Numbered from the stretch's first letter, positions 27,288-36,613 are shown. The stretch: 64,000 bases of DNA from Pseudomonas graminis (GCF_002093745.1 NZ_MTSB01000011.1:62001-126000); one strand, 5' to 3'. Program-made: numbers and translations. Notes: generated from the letters alone by a model not told the origin.

Positions 27288-27755
27288 ATGTCAACGACTC
27301 TACCGTTGATCAGCAGTATTACGATACGAACTGCGACCTCGCAGATGACCTACAGCCAGACCAGCGAAAGCGGTGCCGAAAAAACGGTGAGCGAGGCAAA
27401 GGGCGTGGAGGTCAATCTGTCCTCGGAAGGCAAGGCTGCCGCCGCGGCGTCCTCGAGCAACGCGGACATCGAGCAGAGCGGGTTGCCTGCTTCCGTGCAG
27501 AAGATCCTCAAGGGTATTCGCGAGTTGCAACGCAGGATCGAAGAAACCATGGAGCAGATTCAGAAGGCGTTGAACGACCAGAGCCTGAGCCCCGAGGAGC
27601 GCCGTACCAAGGCCGGTGCGCTGCAAACGGTGCTCAGCACGTTGCAGGCGCAGGTGAGCAACTCCACCGCAGATCTGTCGTCGTTGATGAACAGCCTGCG
27701 TTCCAGCGATGCCGACAAGACAAAGGCCGGCATGCTGGTCCTGGCCAAAATGTAG
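27288..27755 (+). CDS. FlxA-like small helical protein, flagellar regulon
   Basis: 155 residues. A Ser/Thr-rich N-terminus (about 1-60) and a helical core (about 65-130) with IRELQRRIEETMEQIQKAL, SPEERRTKAGALQTVLSTL and AQV, which resembles the coiled-coil pattern of E. coli FlxA, itself a late flagellar gene of unknown function. No signal peptide or membrane helix. It converges on hemN with 15 bases between stops. The sigma-28 promoter supports membership of the flagellar regulon; the molecular role is unknown. Confidence 0.75.
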   Translation: MSTTLPLISSITIRTATSQMTYSQTSESGAEKTVSEAKGVEVNLSSEGKAAAAASSSNADIEQSGLPASVQKILKGIRELQRRIEETMEQIQKALNDQSLSPEERRTKAGALQTVLSTLQAQVSNSTADLSSLMNSLRSSDADKTKAGMLVLAKM

Positions 27756-27770
27756 TGCGGCAGCGCCGTT

Positions 27771-29153
27771 TCACAGGACCCGGGAGAACTGCTGGCGGTT
27801 TTGCCGGGTCAGGTACGCATCGAAGACACTGCACACTGAGCGTACCAGCAGCCTGCCTGCCGGTTTGACGTCGATTTCTGTCTCGCTCAGCGCAATCAGT
27901 CCGTCCTCCTGCATGCCGGTCAGGTGTGGCCACACGTCAACAAAATAGCCCTTGAAATCGATACCGAATGCCGACTCGATCTGGCTGAAATCCAGCGTGA
28001 AATGGCAGATCAACTGCTGGATGACGGCCCGCCTGATCCGGTCATCCCTGTTGCAGACCAGCCCTCGTCGGGTGGCCGGTCGATCGCTGTCCAGCAGCCG
28101 TTGATAGTCGTTCAGGTCGTTGCTGTTCTGGCAGTACAGCTCGCCGACCTGACTGATGGCCGAGACACCCAGCCCGATCAGGTCACAATCGCCGTGGGTG
28201 GTGTAACCCTGAAAACTGCGTCGCAGGGTCAGCTCTTCCTGAGCAATGGCCAGATCATCGTCGGGCAGGGCAAAATGGTCCATGCCGATGTAGCGATAGC
28301 CAGCGCCGGTCAATTGTTCGACGGTGCGCTCCAGCATGATCAGTTTGCTGTGTGCATTCGGCAGGTCGGCACCCTCGATGCGCCGCTGGGGCATGAAACG
28401 TTCCGGCAGGTGGGCATAGTTGAACACGGACAGCCGGTCAGGTTGCAAGCGGATGATTTCACTCACCGTTTGACTGAAGGTCTCCGGAGTCTGCCTGGGC
28501 AGCCCATAGATCAGGTCGATGTTTACGGAGCGAAACTGCAGCGTGCGTGCGGCTTCGACGAGGGTACGGGTTTCTTCCAAGCTCTGCGGGCGGTTGATCG
28601 CGCGTTGCACGGTCGGGTCCAGGTCCTGAACGCCCAGGCTGACCCGGTTGAATCCCAGCTCGCGCAGCAGGCCCATGGTCGCCCAGTCTGCTTCGCGAGG
28701 ATCGACCTCGATGCTGTAGTCGCCGGAATCATCGTCCAGCAGATTGAAGCAGGCCCGCAGTTGTGCCATTAACCGGCGAAGTTCGTCATGGCTGAGGAAG
28801 GTGGGTGTGCCGCCTCCCAAGTGCAGTTGCTTCACCACTTGGCCGGGCGCCAGATGGCAGGCGAGCATGTGTATTTCGTGCTCCAGCCGCTGCAAGTAGG
28901 TTTGTGCCCGCCCACGGTCCTTGGTAATGACTTTGTTGCAAGCGCAGTAGTAACAAATGTTGGCGCAGAAGGGCAGATGCACATACAGCGACAGCGGCCG
29001 CAACGCTTTGCGACTCTCGCGCAACGCCTGCAACAGCTCGAACGCGCCTGTCCGGGTGTCAAATTGCACGGCGGTCGGGTAGGACGTATAGCGCGGTCCG
29101 GCCACGTCATAGCGACGGATCAGATCTGAATCCCAACGAATGGCGTCGAACAT
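27771..29153 (-). CDS. hemN: Oxygen-independent coproporphyrinogen III oxidase
   Basis: 460 residues. A radical-SAM enzyme that converts coproporphyrinogen III to protoporphyrinogen IX without oxygen, for haem made at low oxygen. The cluster motif is HLPFCANICYYCAC (about 60-73); GGGTPTFL and the HemN C-terminal domain follow. It lies between the copper/oxidase assembly genes and the anr region and has a likely Anr site upstream. Confidence 0.96.
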   Translation of the reverse strand: MFDAIRWDSDLIRRYDVAGPRYTSYPTAVQFDTRTGAFELLQALRESRKALRPLSLYVHLPFCANICYYCACNKVITKDRGRAQTYLQRLEHEIHMLACHLAPGQVVKQLHLGGGTPTFLSHDELRRLMAQLRACFNLLDDDSGDYSIEVDPREADWATMGLLRELGFNRVSLGVQDLDPTVQRAINRPQSLEETRTLVEAARTLQFRSVNIDLIYGLPRQTPETFSQTVSEIIRLQPDRLSVFNYAHLPERFMPQRRIEGADLPNAHSKLIMLERTVEQLTGAGYRYIGMDHFALPDDDLAIAQEELTLRRSFQGYTTHGDCDLIGLGVSAISQVGELYCQNSNDLNDYQRLLDSDRPATRRGLVCNRDDRIRRAVIQQLICHFTLDFSQIESAFGIDFKGYFVDVWPHLTGMQEDGLIALSETEIDVKPAGRLLVRSVCSVFDAYLTRQNRQQFSRVL

Positions 29154-29215
29154 GCGCGCGTTTCCTGGTCAGGCTGGCGATGTCGTGAGCATACGCAGGG
29201 CACGCAGGGAGAATC

Positions 29216-29229
29216 TTGATGTGGGTCAG
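29216..29229 (-). promoter_or_regulatory. Candidate Anr box upstream of hemN
   Basis: TTGAT-GTGG-GTCAG (read on +): one perfect half and a 3/5 second half against TTGAT-N4-ATCAA, centred about 70 bases before the hemN ATG. hemN is a known Anr target in Pseudomonas. Confidence 0.4.
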
Positions 29230-29241
29230 GTGCCCGGTATC

Positions 29242-29931
29242 TCAATGCGACATCATCATCAACCAGTGCTGATGCGGGCCGGGCAGTGTCCATAGCCCGA
29301 ACACGATCACCAGCACTCCGCCCACCACACGAACGCCACGCCTGCGCAGCAAGGCGGTGATGCGTTCGGCGGCCAGCCCGGTGGCCAGCAGAACAGGCCA
29401 GGTGCCCAGCCCGAAAGCCAGCATCAGCAGGGCACTGTCGACAGCGTTGCCCTGACTGGCGGCCCAGAGCAGGGCGCTGTAGACCAGCCCGCACGGCAAC
29501 CAGCCCCACAGGGCACCGAGCAGCAGTGCGCGAGGCAGGCTGGACACCGGCAACAAGCGGCTGGCCAGCGGTTGCAGGTGGCGCCACAGGCCTCGGCCCA
29601 GACGTTCGATGCGGGTCAGTCCGCTCCACCAACCGGCCAGGTACAACCCCATGACAATCAACAGCACCGCGGCCATGATTCGCAAGCCTGTTGCCAACGG
29701 GCTTTGTGCGACGGCCCAGCCGACCAGCCCGGAAGCAAACCCCGCCAGTGTGTAGCTGCAGATGCGCCCGAGGTTGTAGGCCAACAGCAGCCGAAACCGT
29801 CGGCTGCGATGCTCCTTGGGGATGGCCAGGGTCAGTGCGCCCATCAGCCCGCCGCACATGCCCAGGCAATGGCCGCCTCCCAACAGGCCGAGAACGAGCG
29901 CTGACAGCAACACCGGGGCCAGTTCAAACAT
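29242..29931 (-). CDS. TauE/SafE (DsbD_2-like) membrane protein of the cco locus
   Basis: 229 residues from the ATG at 29931, six predicted membrane helices. The first helix pair carries GGGHCLGMCGGLMGAL, a Cys/His motif seen in the cytochrome-oxidase-linked branch of this family. It overlaps the ccoS stop by eight bases, so it is probably co-translated with the oxidase assembly genes. A role in copper or thiol transfer for the cbb3 oxidase is plausible but is inference from position. Upstream in-frame sequence has no similarity and is left out. Confidence 0.8.
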   Translation of the reverse strand: MFELAPVLLSALVLGLLGGGHCLGMCGGLMGALTLAIPKEHRSRRFRLLLAYNLGRICSYTLAGFASGLVGWAVAQSPLATGLRIMAAVLLIVMGLYLAGWWSGLTRIERLGRGLWRHLQPLASRLLPVSSLPRALLLGALWGWLPCGLVYSALLWAASQGNAVDSALLMLAFGLGTWPVLLATGLAAERITALLRRRGVRVVGGVLVIVFGLWTLPGPHQHWLMMMSH

Positions 29932-30121
29932 CGTGTTTTTCGTCCGGCTTCGGCCGTACCGATGCGTTCTGATCCGCCACCGGCGGATCATCGAACAACA
30001 GGCTGTGTGCCGGGCCTTCCATGTCATCGTACTGGCCGCTGTCCACGGCCCAGAAAAACACATAGATCGCGACGCCCACCAGCAGCAGCGCGACCGGGAT
30101 CATGATGTAAAGCGCGGGCAT
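29924..30121 (-). CDS. ccoS: CcoS, cbb3 oxidase maturation protein
   Basis: 65 residues: one N-terminal membrane helix (about 4-26, IMIPVALLLVGVAIYVFFWAV) and an acidic tail with GQYDDMEGPAHSLLFDD, the family signature. CcoS is needed for cofactor insertion into the CcoN subunit. Between ccoI (16 bases upstream) and the TauE-like gene (overlapping). Confidence 0.93.
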   Translation of the reverse strand: MPALYIMIPVALLLVGVAIYVFFWAVDSGQYDDMEGPAHSLLFDDPPVADQNASVRPKPDEKHDV

Positions 30122-30136
30122 GCAACCTCCGGGGCG

Positions 30137-32575
30137 TTAATGGGCGATTCGCGGCGAACGCGTCAGGCGCAATGCATTAAGCACCACGATCAATGAACTG
30201 ACCGACATGCCGATTGCTGCCCAGATCGGAGTGATCCAGCCCAGCGCTGCAAACGGCAACATGAGGCCATTGTACAGACCGGCCCAGAGCAGGTTTTCGA
30301 TAATGACACGTCGTGTGCGTCGGGCCAGATCGAAGGCATCGATCAGCACCGGCAAGCGGTTGCACAGCAATACGGCGTCGGCGCTGGTTTTTGCCAGGTC
30401 CGTCGCCGAGCCCATCGCGATGCTGACGTCCGCAGCGGCCATGACCGGCACATCGTTCACACCGTCACCGATCATCAGTACTTTGCGCCCTTGCGCTTGC
30501 AATTGGCGCAGCACAACCCGTTTATCGTCGGGCTGCAAACCGCCGCGAGCGTCCTCGATTCCTAGCGTCTTTGCGACGCTGGCCACCATCGGTGAGCTGT
30601 CGCCGGACAGCAGCAAGGTGTTCCAGCCGCGTGCCTTGCAGGCCTGCAACAGGGTAATGGCGTCTGCGCGCAGCCGGTCATCCAGCACCAGCCACGCCAG
30701 CGGCCCGAGCGTGTCTCCCAACAGCAGCCACTGACCGGCCTGATCGGGTGCCAGCGGGATGTCGGCGCCGCTCATGGCACACACAAAGGCTGGCTGGCCG
30801 ATACGCAGGCGGCGTGCATCGACAGTGCCTTCCAGCCCCAGCCCCGGTGTGCTGCGCACGTCCTCGGCAGCGCACGGAGCCCGGCCGAATGCACGGGCGA
30901 TGGGGTGCTCGGAACGGTTCTCCAGCGCCGCTGCCATTGCCAGGCAGCGGTCGGCATCCAGCTCGCCCAGCGGGTGAACACTGCGCAGCATCAGCCGTCC
31001 CTCGGTCAAGGTGCCGGTCTTGTCGAAGATCACGGTATCGATCTGATTCAAACCTTCGAGCACGTGGCCGCGGGTCAGCAGCAAGCCCAGCCTGTGCAGC
31101 GTGCCGGTGGCTGCGGTCAGGGCGGTCGGTGTTGCCAGTGACAATGCGCAGGGGCAGGTGGCGACGAGCATCGCCAGCACGATCCACAGCGCTCGCGATG
31201 CATCGATCTGCCACCAGATCACCCCGATCAGCACTGCGGCGATCAGCGAAACCAGCAGGAAAGTGTGTGCCGCACGGTCTGCGATCTGCGCCAGCCGAGG
31301 CTTCTCTGCCTGTGCCCGCTCCAATAGCCGGACGATGGCCGAAAGGCGCGTTTCATGGCCGAGCGCCGTAACCTTAACAGTCAGCGGACTGTCGATATTC
31401 AGTGTTCCGGCGGTCACGGCATCACCGACACGCCTCAGCTGTGGCAGGTATTCACCGGTCAGCAGGGATTCATCGACACTGGACTGCCCTTCAACGACCG
31501 TGCCGTCAGCCGGAATGATCGCGCCGGGAGGGATCAGCACCTTGTCATGCAACTGCAAGTCGCTGAGCATGATGCGTTGGCTCTGGCCGTCGTTGCCCAG
31601 ATGCAGGCACGAAGCCGGCAGCAGGTTGACCAGTTGCGCGGTTGCCGTCGCTGTGCCTTCGCGGGCCCTGCGTTCCAGATATCGCCCGGCCAGCAGAAAC
31701 AGTGCAAACATGCCGACTGCATCGACGTACAGTTCGCCGGAGCCGGTGATGGCCGTCCATATACCGGCGACATAGGCTGCACCAATCGCCAGCGATACCG
31801 AAACGTCCATCGTCAACTGGTGGTTGCGCAGGTCGCGTAACGCACCGCGAAAAAAGGGCGCGCAACTGTAAAAGACGATGGGAGTGGTCAGGAAGAGCGC
31901 CACCCAGCGCAAAATCGTGTGCAACTCGGGGCTGAGGTCGGCGTTGAACTCCGGCCAGGTCGCCATGGTTGCCATCATGGTCTGAAACCACAGCAGGCCG
32001 GCGACACCCAGTTGGCGCAACGCCAGCCGGTTTTCCCTGGCCAGCCGCTCTGCGGCCCGGTCTGCCTGCCAGGGATGGGCGACATAACCGATAGCGTGCA
32101 GCTCGCTCAGCAGCTGGCTGAGGGCCAGTTGATCACTTTGCCAGCGCACCTGAAGGCGATGGGTGGACAGGTTCATGCGTGCCTCGGCCACCGCGGGCAA
32201 CCGGCTCAGGCGCTTTTCGATCAGCCAGCCACAGGCTGCACAACTGATGCCTTCAACGAGCAGAATGATTTCCGATAATTCGCCCTCGTGGCGCACGAAA
32301 GGCGCCTGGACTTCAGGGCGGTCAAAGAGTGTCAGCTCATCGATCAACTGTGCGGGCAGGCTTTCCGGGTTGGCCGATGTCTCGCTGCGATGGCGGTAAT
32401 AGCTTTCCAGGCCGCTGGCGACAATGGTCTCGGTCACCGCCTGACAGCCGGGGCAGCACAACGCCCGTATTTCGCCAAACACCACCGCCGTGAAGCGGCT
32501 TCCGGGCGGAACGGGCAGGGCGCAGTGGTAGCAGGGCCGCGGGGCGGATGGGCCGAGTGTCGCCACGTCAGTCAT
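30137..32575 (-). CDS. ccoI: CcoI, copper-exporting P-type ATPase for cbb3 oxidase
   Basis: 812 residues. N-terminal CYHC and CPGC pairs and a heavy-metal domain with GISCAACGWLIEK (about 110), eight membrane helices, the ion-pathway motif CPC in ATCPCALSLATP, phospho-acceptor DKTGTLT and hinge GDGVNDVPVM. It moves copper across the membrane for the CuB site of CcoN. The start overlaps the ccoH stop by eight bases. Confidence 0.95.
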   Translation of the reverse strand: MTDVATLGPSAPRPCYHCALPVPPGSRFTAVVFGEIRALCCPGCQAVTETIVASGLESYYRHRSETSANPESLPAQLIDELTLFDRPEVQAPFVRHEGELSEIILLVEGISCAACGWLIEKRLSRLPAVAEARMNLSTHRLQVRWQSDQLALSQLLSELHAIGYVAHPWQADRAAERLARENRLALRQLGVAGLLWFQTMMATMATWPEFNADLSPELHTILRWVALFLTTPIVFYSCAPFFRGALRDLRNHQLTMDVSVSLAIGAAYVAGIWTAITGSGELYVDAVGMFALFLLAGRYLERRAREGTATATAQLVNLLPASCLHLGNDGQSQRIMLSDLQLHDKVLIPPGAIIPADGTVVEGQSSVDESLLTGEYLPQLRRVGDAVTAGTLNIDSPLTVKVTALGHETRLSAIVRLLERAQAEKPRLAQIADRAAHTFLLVSLIAAVLIGVIWWQIDASRALWIVLAMLVATCPCALSLATPTALTAATGTLHRLGLLLTRGHVLEGLNQIDTVIFDKTGTLTEGRLMLRSVHPLGELDADRCLAMAAALENRSEHPIARAFGRAPCAAEDVRSTPGLGLEGTVDARRLRIGQPAFVCAMSGADIPLAPDQAGQWLLLGDTLGPLAWLVLDDRLRADAITLLQACKARGWNTLLLSGDSSPMVASVAKTLGIEDARGGLQPDDKRVVLRQLQAQGRKVLMIGDGVNDVPVMAAADVSIAMGSATDLAKTSADAVLLCNRLPVLIDAFDLARRTRRVIIENLLWAGLYNGLMLPFAALGWITPIWAAIGMSVSSLIVVLNALRLTRSPRIAH

Positions 32576-33104
32576 CCCGATGTTGCGCGGCTTGCAGCGG
32601 TTCGTCGCCCAAGGTCAGATCATCAGCGCCGACCTGCTCTTCCTCGAACAGGCGCCAGGTTTGGTCGCCTTCGACACCCAGCAGTTCGACAAAGCGTCGG
32701 CCGGCCACCCGGTCCTGCAATTGGCCGACGTATCGACCCGGCTCGGACGGGCTGCGGGTCAGGAATACACGGCGATCGCTGTCAGGTCGGGTAGGCGAAA
32801 TGAGGTTCAGCTCCAGACGTTCGGGGTTGCTGTTGCCGCTCAGGCGCAATACGGCTTCGCCTGTCAGGTCATCCAGGTGAATACGGGCGCGCAGTTTCAG
32901 GGTCTGAGCCAGCAGTTCGCGGTCCAGCGAGCGACTGATGCCTTTGCCTGCCTCGTAGTAATTGTCGGTGACGAGCGGGTCCGGGTGGGAGACGGCGATG
33001 AAGACCATCGACAGGCTCAACGTGACCGAACAGGTCAGCACACCGATTATGATCCAGGGCCAGAGATGCCTGTACCAGGGGCTTGAAGTTGTCGCGACGG
33101 GCAT
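32568..33104 (-). CDS. ccoH: CcoH (FixH-like) cbb3 oxidase assembly protein
   Basis: 178 residues from the ATG at 33104 (MPVATTSSPWYRHLW). One membrane helix at about 15-37, then a periplasmic domain. FixH/CcoH proteins accompany the oxidase during assembly. The C-terminal half contains YVGQLQDRVAGRRFVELLG. It lies ten bases after ccoG and overlaps ccoI. Confidence 0.9.
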   Translation of the reverse strand: MPVATTSSPWYRHLWPWIIIGVLTCSVTLSLSMVFIAVSHPDPLVTDNYYEAGKGISRSLDRELLAQTLKLRARIHLDDLTGEAVLRLSGNSNPERLELNLISPTRPDSDRRVFLTRSPSEPGRYVGQLQDRVAGRRFVELLGVEGDQTWRLFEEEQVGADDLTLGDEPLQAAQHRDD

Positions 33105-33114
33105 GGCAGTGCTC

Positions 33115-34530
33115 TTAACGAATAGGTGGGCCAAGGAAGCGGCTTTTGGTCTCTGCACGGGTGTCGCTGTCGTCGATGCCCTTGAGGATAAAGGTGACTT
33201 CGTTGCTGCTTGCCGGGAGTTTGTCCGGGGCGCTGGACAACGCCACCGGCAGGCTGACGCTCTCGCCTGCCATGACTTCTATCTCCTGCGGGCCTTGCAG
33301 TCGCAGATCAGGCAGGCCGCTGGCTTCAAGTACGTAACGGTGGCTCACCTGATCCTTGTTCATGACCTTGACGCTGTAGACGTTTTCGATCCGGCCTTCG
33401 GCGTTTTCCCGGTACAGCGCCCGGTCTTTGCCGATGTCCATGCTCACCAGCGGCCGCACGTAGAAGGCCCCGGCCAACAGCCCGGTCATCAGCAGCAGGA
33501 CCAGCGCGTAACCGATCAGGCGTGGGCGTAAGGTGTGGGTGCGCTGCCCGGACAGATTGTGTTCGGTGGTGTAACGAATCAGCCCGCGGGGGTAGTTCAT
33601 CTTGTCCATCACCGTGTCGCAGGCATCGATGCAGGCCGCGCAGCCAATGCACTCGACCTGCAGACCGTCGCGAATGTCGATGCCGGTCGGGCAGACCTGA
33701 ACGCACATCGTGCAGTCGATGCAGTCACCGAGGCCGTCAACCGGGCGTTCGGCTTCCTTTTTACGCGGCCCGCGCGGCTCTCCACGGCGCGGGTCGTAGG
33801 AAATGATCAATGTGTCCCTGTCGAACATGACGCTCTGGAATCGTGCATACGGGCACATGTAGATGCACACTTGCTCGCGTAGCCAGCCTGCGTTGAGGTA
33901 GGTCGCTACGGTGAAAAAACCGACCCAGAAATACGCCCAGCCGTCCGCCTCGCCCGTGAACAGGTCGATGCACAGTTCGCGAATCGGTGCGAAATAGCCG
34001 ACAAAGGTCACCCCGGTGGCGAAACCGACCAGCAGCCACAGGCTGTGCTTGGCGAGCCTGCGCAGCAGTTTGTTGGCGTTCATCGGGGCGTGGTCGAGCC
34101 TGATGCGCTGATTGCGGTCGCCCTCGGTCACCTTTTCGCACCACATGAAGATCCAGGTCCAGACGCTCTGCGGGCAGGTATAGCCGCACCAGACCCGCCC
34201 GGCATAGACCGTGATAAAGAACAGTCCGAACGCCGCCACGATCAGAATGCCCGACAACAGGATGAAATCCTGAGGCCAGAAGGTCGCGCCGAAGATGTAG
34301 AACTTGCGCTCCGGCAGGTTCCACCACACGGCCTGGTGCCCGTTTCGGCTCAGCCAGACCGTACCGAAAAAAATGCACAGCAGCACTGCACCGCTCGCCA
34401 TGCGCAGTGTGCGAAACAGGCCTTTGAAGGCGCGTGTGTGGATTTTCTCGCGCGAGGCATAAAGATCGACGTAATCGCCGCTTCCCTCGGGTGGCGGCGT
34501 GATGTCGTGTACGGGAATCTGGTTGCTCAT
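33115..34530 (-). CDS. ccoG: CcoG (RdxA/FixG) cupric reductase of cbb3 assembly
   Basis: 471 residues. Membrane helices in the first half carry WCGYTCPQSVW; a 4Fe-4S domain (about 255-300) has CIDCTMCVQVCPTGID and CIGCAACIDAC; the C-terminal part is an Ig-like periplasmic domain. CcoG reduces Cu(II) so that CcoI can move it. First gene of ccoGHIS; it is cut off from ccoNOQP by a toxin-antitoxin pair. Confidence 0.96.
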   Translation of the reverse strand: MSNQIPVHDITPPPEGSGDYVDLYASREKIHTRAFKGLFRTLRMASGAVLLCIFFGTVWLSRNGHQAVWWNLPERKFYIFGATFWPQDFILLSGILIVAAFGLFFITVYAGRVWCGYTCPQSVWTWIFMWCEKVTEGDRNQRIRLDHAPMNANKLLRRLAKHSLWLLVGFATGVTFVGYFAPIRELCIDLFTGEADGWAYFWVGFFTVATYLNAGWLREQVCIYMCPYARFQSVMFDRDTLIISYDPRRGEPRGPRKKEAERPVDGLGDCIDCTMCVQVCPTGIDIRDGLQVECIGCAACIDACDTVMDKMNYPRGLIRYTTEHNLSGQRTHTLRPRLIGYALVLLLMTGLLAGAFYVRPLVSMDIGKDRALYRENAEGRIENVYSVKVMNKDQVSHRYVLEASGLPDLRLQGPQEIEVMAGESVSLPVALSSAPDKLPASSNEVTFILKGIDDSDTRAETKSRFLGPPIR

Positions 34531-34594
34531 GGGTGCGTCCAGCGGCGGTGGCGCAGCACGGGCCGATACCCGTCATGCAGGTTCGCATACGCCT

Positions 34595-35047
34595 TCAACG
34601 CGACGTACTTGCATAGCGGGCAGCGTCTTCGTTCAACTGGCTGATCCACGGATTGAGCAAGGCGACCCCGCACGATTGAAAGTCCGCCGTGTTACGGGTC
34701 ACCACGGTCATCCCATGCACCAGAGCGGTGGCCGCGATCAGTGCATCGCATTCGCTGCGCGGGTCGGGAACGTGCAGTCGGGCACAGCGTTTGGCGACCT
34801 GAGTGTCGATGGGCAGAATGCGGCCAGCGAACGCTTTCAGCACATGGTGGTCAAGCCACATTCTCAGGGCTGCGCCTTGAGTCGGATCACGGCGCTCGAT
34901 TCGCAGGATACCTGTTTCAAGCTCGAGAATCGTGATGGACGAGATGAACAGGCTGGAGGCCAGCCGGGTTCTCGACCAACGGAGCACATTCGCGTCGGCG
35001 TTGCGTTTTCTGAGTTCGGAGACCACGTTGGTGTCGAGCAGGAACAT
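34595..35047 (-). CDS. PIN-domain toxin (VapC/FitB type)
   Basis: 150 residues. PIN-fold ribonuclease with the acidic residues expected at the active site: D in MFLLDTNVVSEL (residue 5), E in SITILELETG, D in RSECDALIAATA and D in TRNTADF. VapC toxins cut RNA when the antitoxin is lost. The ATG overlaps the antitoxin stop (TGATG). The C-terminus ends in about 20 residues beyond the usual PIN end. Target unknown. Confidence 0.88.
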   Translation of the reverse strand: MFLLDTNVVSELRKRNADANVLRWSRTRLASSLFISSITILELETGILRIERRDPTQGAALRMWLDHHVLKAFAGRILPIDTQVAKRCARLHVPDPRSECDALIAATALVHGMTVVTRNTADFQSCGVALLNPWISQLNEDAARYASTSR

Positions 35048-35298
35048 CAGGACAGATCAACCGGTCGGGGTGTGATGACAGCCCGTTGCGGTTCGAATTC
35101 GATATCCATGCCCGTCGGCATGATCAGCATGTCAGCGATATTTTCCGCACTGCCGGTCAGTTGCAGATAGGCCTCGATAGACAGCAGCACAAAGGCAGGC
35201 CGACCTCTGTCGGTAATGAAAACCGGACCATCATTCGCGGCCTTCTTGGCCCCGCTGGTGTCTTGATTGAATTCGCGGCTCGAGAGCGTGGTGGTCAT
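35047..35298 (-). CDS. Phd/YefM-type antitoxin
   Basis: 83 residues from the ATG at 35298 (MTTTLSSREFNQDTSG). The N-terminal half fits the Phd/YefM DNA-binding fold, with REFNQDTSGAKKAA and GPVFITDRGRPAFVLLS; the C-terminal tail binds and blocks the PIN toxin. An upstream in-frame ATG would add 14 residues without family similarity. The two genes overlap, as is usual for such pairs. Confidence 0.88.
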   Translation of the reverse strand: MTTTLSSREFNQDTSGAKKAANDGPVFITDRGRPAFVLLSIEAYLQLTGSAENIADMLIMPTGMDIEFEPQRAVITPRPVDLS

Positions 35299-35349
35299 GA
35301 ATGCGGCCTCCAGAAGGGACAAGTGTGTCGTCGTGGTCATGAGCGAGTC

Positions 35350-35398
35350 TAGTTATGTAGAGAAGTAACTACAATATGTGTACTCTTTCAAATTGCAA
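35350..35398 (-). promoter_or_regulatory. Candidate promoter and operator of the toxin-antitoxin operon
   Basis: On the minus strand TTGCAA (35398-35393), 16 bases, TATTGT (35376-35371). Directly downstream and overlapping the start point is an inverted repeat TAGTTA (35350-35355)/TAACTA (35366-35371). The arrangement suits autorepression by the antitoxin. Pattern-based only. Confidence 0.4.
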
Positions 35399-35435
35399 CA
35401 ACGCTGAATGGCCGGTTCAGGACCGGTAGAGCCTG

Positions 35436-36419
35436 TCACTTCGGTTGTGGCTCGGCCGCTTTCTCCTGGTGGGACAGGCTGTAGACGTAAGCCGCAAGGA
35501 TATGAACCCGGTCACTGCCTTGCAGTGCTTGCTGGGCAGGCATCTGGCCCTGGCGTCCGGCGCGAATGGTCTGTTGCAGCTGTGTGAAGCTGGAGCCGTA
35601 GATAAACGCATTGGGGTGCGTCAGGTCAGGCGCGCCCAGCAGGGGCATGCCTTTGCCCTCCGGGCCGTGGCAGGCCGCGCAGAGCGTGGTGAAGGTCTTC
35701 TGACCGGCGACCGGGTCGGCATTGGCACCTTCGGGCAGTTGCCGAGCGTCCAGTCGGGTCAGCACGTAGGCTGACACATCGCGTACACCTTGTTCGCCAA
35801 GGGCTTCACCCAAGGCAGGCATCACGCCCATGCGGCCGGCCATGATCGAGGTTTTGATCGACTGCGGATCGCCGCCCCAGCGCCAGTCTGCGTCGGTCAG
35901 GTTGGGATAGCCGTAGGCACCTCTGGCGTCCGATCCGTGGCACACCGAACAGTTCGACGCAAACAGGCGCGCACCTATTTTCAGCGCCTGCGGATCCCTG
36001 GCCACGTCCTCGACAGGCATCGCCGCGTACTTTGCGAACAGCGGGCCGTAGCGGGCTTCGGCACTCGCGACCTCACGCTCCCATTCGTGAACGCTGGTCC
36101 AGCCCTGCTGACCGTCGGAAAACTGCACGTTGCCGGTCTTGTCCCGGTACTCGTAGCCCGGAAGCAGGCCTTGCCAGCTCCCCAGGCCCGGATACAGCAC
36201 CAGGTAACCGAGCGAAAAGACGAGGGTCGCCAGGAACAGCTTGAACCACCACGTTGGCAGCGGATTGTCGTACTCCTCGATGCCATCGAACGACTCGCCG
36301 ACGGTTTCATCCGTCGGCTCGTCGCGCTGGCCCTTGCGGGTAGACAGAAGCAGCCAGAGCATCGCAATCAGTGTGCCCAGCGTCAGTACCGTGATGTACA
36401 GGCTCCAGAACGTATTCAT
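35436..36419 (-). CDS. ccoP: CcoP, dihaem cytochrome c subunit of cbb3 oxidase
   Basis: 327 residues. Two membrane helices near the N-terminus (about 5-25 and 55-80), then two c-type haem sites, CSVCH and CAACH, with Met ligands. It passes electrons to CcoO. The ATG overlaps the ccoQ stop by two bases. Last gene of the ccoNOQP operon. Confidence 0.96.
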   Translation of the reverse strand: MNTFWSLYITVLTLGTLIAMLWLLLSTRKGQRDEPTDETVGESFDGIEEYDNPLPTWWFKLFLATLVFSLGYLVLYPGLGSWQGLLPGYEYRDKTGNVQFSDGQQGWTSVHEWEREVASAEARYGPLFAKYAAMPVEDVARDPQALKIGARLFASNCSVCHGSDARGAYGYPNLTDADWRWGGDPQSIKTSIMAGRMGVMPALGEALGEQGVRDVSAYVLTRLDARQLPEGANADPVAGQKTFTTLCAACHGPEGKGMPLLGAPDLTHPNAFIYGSSFTQLQQTIRAGRQGQMPAQQALQGSDRVHILAAYVYSLSHQEKAAEPQPK

Positions 36420-36613
36420 GCCCCGTCCTCCTTGTCGGTCGGCGCGTGTTTGACCTTGCTGATGGCCTCGGGGTCGTCTGCGAAAGGCAGCAGGGTGGCG
36501 TCATCGAAGTGCGCCTTGCGTGCCGGGCTGAATACCCACAGCATCAGGCCGATGAACGCGATCATCACCACCAGCGTGCCGAGGCCTCGAATCATTCCGA
36601 TGTCCATCGTCAT
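36416..36613 (-). CDS. ccoQ: CcoQ, small subunit of cbb3 oxidase
   Basis: 65 residues, one membrane helix (about 10-29, [19 protein letters not shown]) and the soluble tail [16 protein letters not shown] typical of CcoQ, which stabilises the oxidase. It starts on the last base of ccoO and overlaps ccoP at its end. Confidence 0.93.
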   Translation of the reverse strand: MTMDIGMIRGLGTLVVMIAFIGLMLWVFSPARKAHFDDATLLPFADDPEAISKVKHAPTDKEDGA

